In this document: positions 50,201 to 57,333 of the stretch, one piece after another
Layout of the letters: every line of letters begins with the position of its first letter
How positions within the stretch are numbered: the stretch's first letter is position 1
Origin: Streptomyces cavernicola
GTDB lineage: Bacteria > Actinomycetota > Actinomycetes > Streptomycetales > Streptomycetaceae
DNA length: 64,000 nt
Direction: 5' to 3'
Assembly: GCF_029968035.1 (NCBI RefSeq)
Contig: NZ_JASCIQ010000044.1
Location: 1 to 64,000 of the forward strand
Notes under the pieces: model-generated
Told to the model about the DNA's origin: nothing
Databases searched by the model: none
Seen by the model: only the letters and a program-made list of their open reading frames with translations
Position numbers and translations under genes: made by a program

Positions 50201-50601
50201 TCGCCAAGGGCGAGACGGCAGGAATCGCCGACCTCACCACCGCCCTCGACCTGGTCACCGGCCGCCCCTTCGACGGCGACCAGCCGACCTGGGCCGCAGC
50301 CCGCATCCAGGAGATGCTCGTCCGCATCACCGACGTCGCCCACACCCTCGCGACCTGGCACCGCACCGCCCCACGCCCCAACCTCGACGCCGCACGCCGC
50401 GCCGTACGCGCCGGCCTCGACATCGACGACAGCTCCGAACTCCTCTACCAGGACTGGATGCGCATCGAGGACCAGGCGGGCAACCGCGACGCCGTACGCA
50501 CCGCGTACGACACGCTCCTCGCCGTCAACCGCAGCCTCAACGTCGGCACCGAGCCGGACACGGAACGCGTCTACGACTCCATCATGCGGCGCACCGCGTG
50601 A
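47287..50601 (+). CDS. Membrane LysM/BTAD-domain protein (1104 aa)
   Basis: ATG 47287 in an ATGA overlap with the last pilin gene. Membrane helices lie at about residues 14-36, 65-82 and 100-118. Two LysM-like units follow (about 160-215, VHVVSEAGETVWDIAE; about 258-315, EHVVKPGDTMWEIAE). A disordered Pro/Ser/Glu linker and another helix (about 420-440) lead to a cytoplasmic part. The C-terminus (about 870-1100) has a winged-helix-like segment (RVLGPVEV ... RISELRNRLG) and a BTAD helical domain as in SARP regulators. Such proteins recur after actinobacterial Tad clusters. A cell-wall-sensing regulator or scaffold is plausible. Confidence 0.82.
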   Translation: MTMRPQPPLAVRLLRAAASLTALALLLVGVPVLLLAAGTLPGHVPGPSEISDVLQYDDGSSLFKVLTLAAWAFWGWVAASTVIEAGTMLRRRPRQRVRGFAAPQRLAAFLLGGLLVLPASTAMAASSPAVAATATHVPQQLTTQQAVTEQSAPTTERAGAVHVVSEAGETVWDIAETALGDGQRAVEIRQLNPELPTGATLPVGTTVKLPADARPTQAPAADTAARAAGDSGPRPTGGHTTTVTDDQRHDTEHVVKPGDTMWEIAEEEKGDGTKYVEIFEANEGAEQPGGTRLTNPADIRPGLKLTIPHASAPAEDTKPDAPKSPDRDRPSNDNRPAEPDTPGDSADDRQHGADEGAAKTPPKETEKPSAERDTAPSPSASGHESAPPSAAPSTKPAESETAETARPAQEPGASSTDESVVDARHIAGLGMLLAGTLAGTIAVKRLLQRRRRNPGETIAMPDTPGPVEQGLDYAAEPASVDLLDHALRTLAHHAAAHDRALPELRGARVTATSIELLLDDDAEPLPPFTRAGEHLWALDPAHQLIDSPHTVAAPYPGLVPLGTETDGSHLLLNLTHTRVLLLDGDDQDVRDTARVIALAAGTSAWSDHADILTVGLGTELPALLPQGRLRAVPSLRAAQSDLGELLLEHHQGDAPADPLPWMLICSADAIRADEVQPLAASLAAAHDMPVALVLPARHAAAEFPDAVRLQAGTDAPQHLDHLGTDLVLQTLPEEDYRAFLRVLHTADEPARPAEGAWRHVPPVSLTKTDTDNGPSSIPLLATVPDPTADSVDEPETPFAALTDTAPAGGTVHVLNPLPPTDEAPEDDHTEPATSEETAAAPPALLGQAAADETELPAQEAEFTGGGPLIRVLGPVEVTGVEASGHGPKLAALAALIYFKPGITGDTICDAMDPIEPWAKRTLQTRISELRNRLGSDNDGNVYLPRARTGGYRLSDQVRCDWTEFETLATRGLAKGETAGIADLTTALDLVTGRPFDGDQPTWAAARIQEMLVRITDVAHTLATWHRTAPRPNLDAARRAVRAGLDIDDSSELLYQDWMRIEDQAGNRDAVRTAYDTLLAVNRSLNVGTEPDTERVYDSIMRRTA

Positions 50602-50624
50602 CCCTCAACCACACGGAGAGCTTC

Positions 50625-50931
50625 ATGGCGAACGTCTGGGTGCAGGCCGTCAACCCGCGCAGGCCGGACACTCTCATCCTGGTTCGCACCGACACGATCA
50701 CCCAACTCAGCGTTAACGACGTGCGGATACTCGCCTCGCGCGTCGAGTCGAACGACGCGTTCCTGCTGGTCCACCGTGACGTCGAAGGCAGCAAGCCCCT
50801 CCCGGAGGACTTCCACATGTCCTACCTCGTCACCCCGTGACAGCGTCGACGACCTGATCCTCCTCGCTGACCGCGACGACAACGGAAACTGGGACTGGTC
50901 GATCTTCACCGCCTCCGAACTCCTCGCCTGA
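50625..50931 (+). pseudogene. Small gene with a frameshift in a C4 run
   Basis: ATG 50625 after ACGGAGAGCTTC gives MANVWVQAVNPRRPDTLILV and so on, as far as SYLVTP and a TGA at 50838. One base fewer in CCCC (50832-50835) would continue SYLVTRDSVDDLILLADRDD to a TGA at 50931, a clearly acidic, gene-like extension. It is either a real 1-bp frameshift, a sequencing error or a slippage site. The intact product would be about 101 residues. Family unknown. Confidence 0.6.
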
Positions 50932-51066
50932 GGTGGGCGGCGGTGATGTCCAGCGTGACGAGACGCGCATCACATCCGCCGTGATGTCACGTTCAGGCGC
51001 ACTCGCTGCACTCCCTAATGACCACGGCGCAGCCCGCGCCGCGGCAACCGATGCCAGGGGGACGAC
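50932..51066. promoter_or_regulatory. Repeat-bearing control region before the sigma-factor operon
   Basis: GGCGGTGATGTC (50938) is repeated as CGCCGTGATGTC (50979), with a CATCACATCC inverse between them. No gene. It could be the operator or ECF-type promoter of the next operon. Confidence 0.35.
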
Positions 51067-51294
51067 TTGCCGGAGACAGTTCTCGGAGTAGCCGGGCTCG
51101 CGGTCCTGTTGACCGTACGGCTGCTCTACCGGTGGATCAGCAGCCGGGCTCAGGTACAGCTGGTGCAATTACGCCAGCAAGGCACCAGCGAGCGGATCCG
51201 CGCACTGCCCCCAGGAAGCGTGGTCACTGAGCTCCGCCCAGGCGAGGAGCTGCGCATCGAGATCGGTGCGACGGGCGGGGAAGGCCATGCCTGA
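51067..51294 (+). CDS. Small membrane protein before the sigma gene (75 aa)
   Basis: TTG 51067 with AGGGGGA upstream. One N-terminal helix (GVAGLAVLLTVRLLYRWI), then a hydrophilic cytoplasmic part. It overlaps the sigma factor by eight bases, so it is co-translated. It could anchor or modulate the sigma factor but does not look like a known anti-sigma family. Confidence 0.6.
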   Translation: MPETVLGVAGLAVLLTVRLLYRWISSRAQVQLVQLRQQGTSERIRALPPGSVVTELRPGEELRIEIGATGGEGHA

Positions 51295-51907
51295 CCACGA
51301 CATCACGTCCTCTCGCGCCGAGTTCCGCCTCGGCAACGTCGGTGTGGGACAGGTGCTGTTCGGCAAGCACGACCGGAGCGTTCCGCAGTCCGCGGCATCC
51401 GCGTCGTCGCGCCGCGACGCCCCACAGCGGGAGTTCGCCCAGTTCTACGAGCAGCACATGCCCAAGCTGATTCGGCACCTGATGCGGCAGGGAGCGAGCG
51501 GCCACGAGGCGGCCGAGGCGGCGCAGGCCGCCTTCACCGAGGCGTTCGTGAAGTGGGACACCATCGAGCACCCGGCTGCGTGGCTGCGGCAGGTGGCCTG
51601 GCGTAGCCATCTGCGCCGCCGTACTGACCGAGAGGACCCTGTCCAGGACGTTCCTGAGCTGCCCGGTGGGATGTGCCCCCTACACCATGTGGAGCTCAAG
51701 GAAGAGGAGACCCGCGTGTATGCGGCCCTCGCGGGCCTTCCGCCGCAGCAGCGCAGGGTTCTGGCCTGGTACCTGGACGGGTTCGCCGCCACCGAGATCG
51801 CGGCCGTCCTCGGGCTGAGCACCGAGGCCGTCCGCCAGAACCTCAGCCGCGGCCGCGCACGCCTCAAGACCATCCTGCTGGGCCCGAACGACGGAGGCGG
51901 ACGATGA
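51287..51907 (+). CDS. ECF-type RNA polymerase sigma factor (206 aa)
   Basis: ATG 51287 with GGGGAAGG upstream. Region 2 (about residues 45-115; FAQFYEQHMPKLIRHLMRQG) and region 4 (about 145-200; LPPQQRRVLAWYLDGFAATEI, then LSTEAVRQNLSRGRARLK) are clear. Such plasmid-borne sigma factors switch small regulons. It overlaps the pentapeptide protein by ATGA. No typical ZAS-type anti-sigma lies next to it. Confidence 0.88.
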   Translation: MPDHDITSSRAEFRLGNVGVGQVLFGKHDRSVPQSAASASSRRDAPQREFAQFYEQHMPKLIRHLMRQGASGHEAAEAAQAAFTEAFVKWDTIEHPAAWLRQVAWRSHLRRRTDREDPVQDVPELPGGMCPLHHVELKEEETRVYAALAGLPPQQRRVLAWYLDGFAATEIAAVLGLSTEAVRQNLSRGRARLKTILLGPNDGGGR

Positions 51908-52635
51908 ACCACTTCGACAGCGACGCCGCCCTCGACGCCCTGCTCGCCTCGGCGGACGAGGCCGTCCTGGCCGCCGTGGGCGAAGGACTCGACCTGGAGG
52001 CCGGCCTCCAAGGTGTGTACGACGAGGTCGACCTCCAAGTCGTGTACGACGGGGACGGCCTCCAAGTCGTGTACGACGTGGCTGATGTCCAGGACGATTC
52101 AGACCTCATGGTGTGGGAGGAAGAGCGGACCGATATCAGCGGCGCCGATCTGCGCGGAGCCGATCTGCACGGTGCCAGGCTCACCAGCTACCGCTTGGTC
52201 GGAACCAACTTGGCCCACGCCGACCTCAGTTGGGCGTACTTGGGCGGTGCCGACCTGACCCAGGCCGTGCTCGCCCACGCGAACGTCTACTCGGCCGGGC
52301 TCACCGGGGCGAACCTGACGGGCGCGAGCTTGGTGAAGGCCAACCTCGCCAAGGCCCGGCTGGCGCACACGAACCTGCGTAGGGCTGACCTTCGAGGGGC
52401 CAACCTGTACGCGGCTGACCTTCGAGGGGCATCGCTTATCGGCGCGAACCTGCTGGGCAGCAACCTCGCCGAGGCGTACCTGGTGGGTGTTCGTTGGTCG
52501 CTGGAGACCGACTGGCCACCGGAGTTCTACCAGCTGATCCGGGTCTGGTCGGAGGAAGTGGAGTTCGGCGTCTTCCAGGTCCGCGCCGACTACGCCCGAG
52601 ACCGCGTCGAACTGCCAGAGCTGCAGCCCGTGTAA
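51904..52635 (+). CDS. Pentapeptide-repeat protein (243 aa)
   Basis: ATG 51904 in an ATGA overlap. An N-terminal helix, a 9-residue tandem repeat (about 34-60, [GD]LQ[GV]VYDxx), then about 26 pentapeptide units (A[DN]LxG/x; about 78-205; GADLRGADLHGARL...) forming a right-handed beta-helix. A 40-residue C-terminal domain follows. Some pentapeptide proteins mimic DNA and bind gyrase. No specific target can be read from this sequence. It would be made with the sigma factor. Confidence 0.87.
   Translation: MNHFDSDAALDALLASADEAVLAAVGEGLDLEAGLQGVYDEVDLQVVYDGDGLQVVYDVADVQDDSDLMVWEEERTDISGADLRGADLHGARLTSYRLVGTNLAHADLSWAYLGGADLTQAVLAHANVYSAGLTGANLTGASLVKANLAKARLAHTNLRRADLRGANLYAADLRGASLIGANLLGSNLAEAYLVGVRWSLETDWPPEFYQLIRVWSEEVEFGVFQVRADYARDRVELPELQPV
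52003..52083 (+). repeat. 27-bp tandem repeat, three copies
   Basis: Units at 52003, 52030 and 52057 share [GG/GA]CCTCCAAGTCGTGTACGAC, encoding LQVVYD. Copies 2 and 3 are nearly identical at DNA level, pointing to recent expansion. Confidence 0.8.
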
Positions 52636-52804
52636 CGGGAAGGCGAGGTCGGGAGGCGCGAGCATGTCGTCGACGTGCCCGCGCACTGCCTGGCCAGGCG
52701 ACTGCCCGCACTGCGAGCCAGAAGGTGACCTGAGGGTGCCGTGTCACCGCAGGTGGGCAGGGGTACGGCACAAGCGACCAAGTTCGTGACCAGGGGGGGG
52801 ATCC

Positions 52805-54031
52805 GTGGGGAAAGCCAGTCGGGGAAAGAAGCAGCGGAACCGCGACAACGCCGCCCAGTGGACTGCGGCCGGGGCAGCGCGGGCCGCACACCGGGCGAAG
52901 GCGGACACACAGCGATTTCTGGAGGACAACCCGTTCGTGACCGCGCGACTGGCCACGAACGCGCATCAACGACTCATGGAGTTGGGCACCGCACTGCAGT
53001 ACAGCGACGTCCCGCCCGGCCACCAGCAGGACCTGACGTTCGCCATGACCTTCGGCAAGCAGGGCTACACGCCTCCGTGGCCGAGGGACCCCACGACCGG
53101 CGCACGCTGGCAGATCCAGCAGATCCAGCAGAGCCTGCGCATGGCGGAGGTCTTCGTCCTGTCCCCGGCAGCTCACGCCGCGGTGATGGCGGCCGCAGCC
53201 ACCCTGGAGCCCGCTGACGTCGTCACCCTCGATCGGGATCGGGACATCGTCAGCCCCACCGGACTGCTTGTCCTGCCCGAACCCGTCATCCTCATCAACC
53301 GAGGCGGCACGGCCTCGGACACGATCGCCTACAGCTGGCAGTTCGTGACCCAGAACCAGGTCCTGCCCACCGCCCAGTACCCGGGTGTCCAGATCACCAC
53401 CTACATGGACCGCGACGGCCCGGTGCAGCCCGCCGAATGGCGCATGCTCCTCGCCCAGGCCCGCGCCAACCGCACGCCCCTTCCGCCCTTCGTGCCCGAC
53501 GGCATCTACGGCCTGCGCGGCGATGCCGCTGCCGAGAGCACCGAGCGGCTGGCCTCGATCAACGGCGAGCACCGCCGGGTCAACGAGCTGCTCAACGAGG
53601 TCTCGAAGCACACCACCGCGCCGCCCGAGGTCGGAGAGTGGGCCGGCGGCCAGATCGAGGACACCTACGACGACTTCGCGGCGCGCTACATGTTCGCGTT
53701 CTGGCGCCTCACCACTCAGGGCGTCACGGTCGCGACCTCTGCCCGGTACCGCCAGCCCGGCAGCACCGGCCAGCAGCGCAAGGGAGCGCCCGCCGCCCCC
53801 GCCGTCCGCGTCATCCGCCTGGCCCACCAAGTCCCCGCCCAGCGCGGCGAATCCGACGAGGCCGCCGTCGGTCGCGTCTACCACCACCGCTGGCCCGTCA
53901 GGATGCACAAGGTCCGCCAGTGGTACCCCAGCAAACAGGAACACCGGGTGATCTGGCGCGGCCCCTACATCAAGGGCCCCGCCGACGCGCCGCTCATGGT
54001 TGGCGAGAAGGCCTACTCGGTCGACACCTGA
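52805..54031 (+). CDS. Plasmid protein of unknown function (408 aa)
   Basis: GTG 52805, just after a G9 run. A basic helical N-terminus (KASRGKKQRNRDNAAQW), a globular middle with GLLVLPEPVILINRGG, and a C-terminus rich in aromatic and basic residues (VYHHRWPVRMHKVRQWYPSKQ). No P-loop or known catalytic motif. The last 70 residues look like the tail of a conserved actinobacterial hypothetical family I cannot name. It probably begins a transcription unit. Confidence 0.72.
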   Translation: MGKASRGKKQRNRDNAAQWTAAGAARAAHRAKADTQRFLEDNPFVTARLATNAHQRLMELGTALQYSDVPPGHQQDLTFAMTFGKQGYTPPWPRDPTTGARWQIQQIQQSLRMAEVFVLSPAAHAAVMAAAATLEPADVVTLDRDRDIVSPTGLLVLPEPVILINRGGTASDTIAYSWQFVTQNQVLPTAQYPGVQITTYMDRDGPVQPAEWRMLLAQARANRTPLPPFVPDGIYGLRGDAAAESTERLASINGEHRRVNELLNEVSKHTTAPPEVGEWAGGQIEDTYDDFAARYMFAFWRLTTQGVTVATSARYRQPGSTGQQRKGAPAAPAVRVIRLAHQVPAQRGESDEAAVGRVYHHRWPVRMHKVRQWYPSKQEHRVIWRGPYIKGPADAPLMVGEKAYSVDT

Positions 54032-54109
54032 CCTACGGCAGCACGGCGGCCGTTCCTGGGTCGTGCGCGCCAAGCAAGATCGAGGTAAGCGACGAGGGAG
54101 GGGGCCCCA

Positions 54110-55540
54110 GTGGCGACCGAGGAAGAAGAGCAGGGACTACGGATTCCGGAAATTGTCGATGAGCTCGGCGATCCATACGGCCCCGAGGCGATCGATGAGC
54201 AGCCGGACCCTCCGTACACCAAGCCGCTGTACTGCGGCCGTTGCAGGGTTCTGGTCTCGGCCAGGCGGGGCAACGCCGCCAACCCAAAGTCGAAGTCCTC
54301 TCACTACGCCCTCTTTCCCGGGCGCAAGCACAAGGCGGACTGCGCGTACGACCTGAAGCGCCGTGGGGAGGACTTGGCCTCCGGCTCTAACGGCACAGTC
54401 GTCAGGGAGGACGGCCAGTGGCGGCTGATCTGCCCGCCGATCGAGATCCCTGGCGCTTCAGACAGACCACCGATACCAGGCCCGGCTCGGCCGGGCCGTG
54501 CAGGCGGAGGTTCCGGGCCGCGGCCGACGAGCCGCAAGGCCGGTCCGGCGATCGCCTCGGCCCGCCGCATCGTCCAACTCCTACAGGACTTCCGCCACGA
54601 CCCTGAGGTCGTCAAGAAGTTTCGCGCCGTGGCCCCCGGCGGGCAACACAGCATCGCCTGGGGCGAGTTCTGTTATGGACGCACCGAGGCCCACGACCTG
54701 GCTCGTGCTCTCTTGGACGGCTCCGCGCGGACCATCCCGTACGCGGTGTGGGGCCCCGTCAACAAGGCCTACGGGGTCAAGAGAGATTGGCGCACCACGT
54801 ACGTCGTGACCTACACCGCCGCCTACCCGATCATCATCGACTCCAAGTCGATCCGGGTCCGCGTCGCCGTACGCAGCAGAAACCCGGACTGGATCGGCGC
54901 CCACACGGAATCTGGCATGCTCCTCGGGTACGGCTACTGGAAGCTCCTGCAGACCCGGGCCGAGGCCTTCGAACGCGGCTGGATCGAGCTGCAGCTGTGG
55001 GCCAACGAACCCTGGCAGAACGAGCGTTGGGACACCGACGACAGCAGCCCGAACGTCCCGATCCCGATCCGCCGTGCTGCACCACGGCCCGACCACGTGG
55101 TTACACCGACCGTCGCGGAACAGGCGGCCGCCGAAGCCGCCCCTGCCCTGGAGAAGGCGGAGCCCGGCCAGCAGCAGAACGATGGCACCGGTCCGGTCGG
55201 GGCACCCACCCTTGCATTGGGAGACGCCTCGCCGCAGGAGTCCGCGGACTCCCGCACTCGTGACCTGGCGACCGACACACTGCAGGCCTGGACCGCAGGT
55301 TCGAGGAGCAGCCCCTCCTCCGGCCCGTCTCCAACCACCGAACCTCCCGTGCCGACCCCGGACGAACAGCCCCCGCCAGCACCTGAGCCGAACGAACTGC
55401 CGCTCCCGCCCCAGCCCTTGGTACCGCCGAAGCCAACCGCCCCACCCTCGGCACCCCCATCAACGCCGCGGCCACCGACGCAAGATCGAGCCGAGCCACG
55501 CAGGAGCTGGCGCCGATGGTTCCGCCGCCAACCCCGGTGA
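54110..55540 (+). CDS. Protein with N-terminal Zn motif and Pro-rich tail (476 aa)
   Basis: GTG 54110 with GAGGGAGGGGG upstream. CGRC (about residues 42-45) and HYALFPGRKHKADC (about 65-78) make a CxxC...HxxxxC-type Zn site like those of nucleic-acid or CoiA-like proteins. A central domain (about 145-320; DWRTTYVVTYTAAYPIIID) and a low-complexity Pro/Glu/Thr tail (about 330-460), ending in a basic patch (RRSWRRWFRRQPR), follow. No named family. 79 bp after the previous gene on the same strand. Confidence 0.7.
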   Translation: MATEEEEQGLRIPEIVDELGDPYGPEAIDEQPDPPYTKPLYCGRCRVLVSARRGNAANPKSKSSHYALFPGRKHKADCAYDLKRRGEDLASGSNGTVVREDGQWRLICPPIEIPGASDRPPIPGPARPGRAGGGSGPRPTSRKAGPAIASARRIVQLLQDFRHDPEVVKKFRAVAPGGQHSIAWGEFCYGRTEAHDLARALLDGSARTIPYAVWGPVNKAYGVKRDWRTTYVVTYTAAYPIIIDSKSIRVRVAVRSRNPDWIGAHTESGMLLGYGYWKLLQTRAEAFERGWIELQLWANEPWQNERWDTDDSSPNVPIPIRRAAPRPDHVVTPTVAEQAAAEAAPALEKAEPGQQQNDGTGPVGAPTLALGDASPQESADSRTRDLATDTLQAWTAGSRSSPSSGPSPTTEPPVPTPDEQPPPAPEPNELPLPPQPLVPPKPTAPPSAPPSTPRPPTQDRAEPRRSWRRWFRRQPR

Positions 55541-55756
55541 GGGCGTGCGCTCCGTCTGGCAAGCCTGGAGGCCGACCGGTGGAGGCTGTCCACGACCCTG
55601 TGCGTGAGGCGCAGCGATACGTCGTGGGCGAGATCCGGTCAGGATCTCTGGTTGTCCGGCGTGGAGTCGATCACGGTCTGTACGGTCGATCAGTTCCGGC
55701 GCACGGCGGCTTCCAGCTGGCTGGCGCCTCGAAGTCACACGCGGGCGGGGGAGCCA
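55541..55756. other. Short intergenic region
   Basis: Contains GTCGATCACGGTCTGTACG followed by GTCGATCA, a direct repeat near 55668-55692. No protein frame is convincing. Confidence 0.35.
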
Positions 55757-56299
55757 GTGAGCGCCAAGGGGTCCATCGAGCTGCGGCACGCGGAGCTGCA
55801 GCGCCAGATCCGCGACCTTCATACCCAGGTCGCCGTGAGCGGCCCCGACGACGATGAGTACGACGAGAAGTACGCGCGCCTGGTCGAGGTGACTGGTGAA
55901 CTGCTCGACTTCGAGCAGGAGATGCCCGCGTTGCTCGCCGAACCTGCGCGCGCATCCAGCGAGCGGGTCGTGCTGTGGTCCTGGCGCGGGCAAGCGGTCG
56001 TAGCAGCCGTTCTGGTCGCGCTCGTGTTCGTCCTGGACCGCACCTGGTGGTGGACGCTCCTGCTCGTCCCGCACTTTGTGGGCACCGTAGTCGGATCCCT
56101 TCAGAAGGTCCGCACCGAGGGGCACCGCGCCCTCCGCCATACGGCGATGGGCCTGCACGTACTCGCCGTACTGGTCGCCCTGCTCTTCTTCGGGCTCCTG
56201 TCGATGTGGTTCCTGATCGCGATCATCATCGGCTGGCTACTCGTGGGCAGCTCACTGATCGAGGATCCGAAAAACGCGGTGCCGGGAGGCCAACGGTGA
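55757..56299 (+). CDS. Membrane protein with coiled-coil N-terminus (180 aa)
   Basis: GTG 55757 after GGGGGAGCC; an in-frame ATG at 55604 lacks a ribosome site. A coiled coil (about residues 8-60, ELQRQIRDLHTQV) is followed by four hydrophobic segments (about 78-165). It overlaps the next gene by GTGA, so the two form a pair of membrane and coiled-coil proteins. Function unknown. Confidence 0.7.
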   Translation: MSAKGSIELRHAELQRQIRDLHTQVAVSGPDDDEYDEKYARLVEVTGELLDFEQEMPALLAEPARASSERVVLWSWRGQAVVAAVLVALVFVLDRTWWWTLLLVPHFVGTVVGSLQKVRTEGHRALRHTAMGLHVLAVLVALLFFGLLSMWFLIAIIIGWLLVGSSLIEDPKNAVPGGQR

Positions 56300-57243
56300 G
56301 CGACGACCACAGCTACGAGATCCGCGACCTCGACGAGCGGACTGGTTCCCTGGAGAGTGAACTGAGCTCCCTGCGCTACAAGTTCGGTGACGTCGAGGAT
56401 CTCGACCATGAGCTGCGGGACATCCGCGACGACGTCAGCAGTGCCGAGGATGACCTCAGCAGCCTCGACGACGACGTGCGCGCCCACATCGCGGACACCG
56501 AGCGGGCGCTGAAGCGGTTGACGGCACGCATCCAGGCCATCGAGGCGCACGCCAGCATCGCCGGCGGTATGCCCGTGGCGGACTTCGACACGATCGACGC
56601 AGAGTGGCCGCAGCTTGCCCGTGCCGCAGAACGCGGCCGGCAGGCCCGCGCCGGGCTGCTCAACGACGCTGAGCGGTACGACAACTTGAGCCGTATCCAG
56701 GCACACGCCTCGGCGGTCGAGTATCGGGATCAGCACCGCGACGCGGCCGTGGAAGCTGCCCGAGTACTGGCGAGCACGCCACGCACGGACGGCGAACACA
56801 AGAAGGCCGAGTGGAATTTTCAGAACTCCCAGCGCCTAGCAGACAGCCATGGACAGCGAGCGGAGAAGCTGGCCGGATTCGCCGAGAAGGCACAGGCCGC
56901 TCTGGACCAGGACGACGCGCTGCTCGCGTCGAAGGCGGCATTGCTGCAGAAGGCCGAGAAGGCGGAGAAGAAGCTGGACTGGTTGTTGCGCGGTCGTCTG
57001 GCGGACGCGGTACGCGACCGGGCGCTGCTGCCGATGTGGTTCGTAACCGCCCTGGGACCTGTTCCGCCTGCGTCTCGGACACAGGAGTGGATGGACGCGG
57101 GCACCCGGCTACTGGCGTACCGGGTCACGTGCGAGGTCAAAGACCAGGTGGTGGCGCTTGGATCGATGCCGGACGGGCATCAAGAGCCCCTCCGGGCTGC
57201 CTGGTACCAGGAGCTGACGCAGGATCTGCGGTCCTGGCGGTAG
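56296..57243 (+). CDS. Coiled-coil protein (315 aa)
   Basis: GTG 56296, coupled to the membrane protein. Long coiled-coil regions at about 15-90 (LSSLRYKFGDVEDLDHEL) and 150-235 (AEKLAGFAEKAQAALDQ), with a globular C-terminus containing MWFVTALGPVPP. No enzyme motif. It might be a structural partner of the membrane protein. Confidence 0.72.
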   Translation: MSDDHSYEIRDLDERTGSLESELSSLRYKFGDVEDLDHELRDIRDDVSSAEDDLSSLDDDVRAHIADTERALKRLTARIQAIEAHASIAGGMPVADFDTIDAEWPQLARAAERGRQARAGLLNDAERYDNLSRIQAHASAVEYRDQHRDAAVEAARVLASTPRTDGEHKKAEWNFQNSQRLADSHGQRAEKLAGFAEKAQAALDQDDALLASKAALLQKAEKAEKKLDWLLRGRLADAVRDRALLPMWFVTALGPVPPASRTQEWMDAGTRLLAYRVTCEVKDQVVALGSMPDGHQEPLRAAWYQELTQDLRSWR

Positions 57244-57333
57244 CTCGCCGTCTCCCGGCCAGATCACGCAGGGCAGGGACGTGACAAACGGCTGAGAAGA
57301 GCAGGGAATCGGGCATCGAAGACCGTCACGAAC

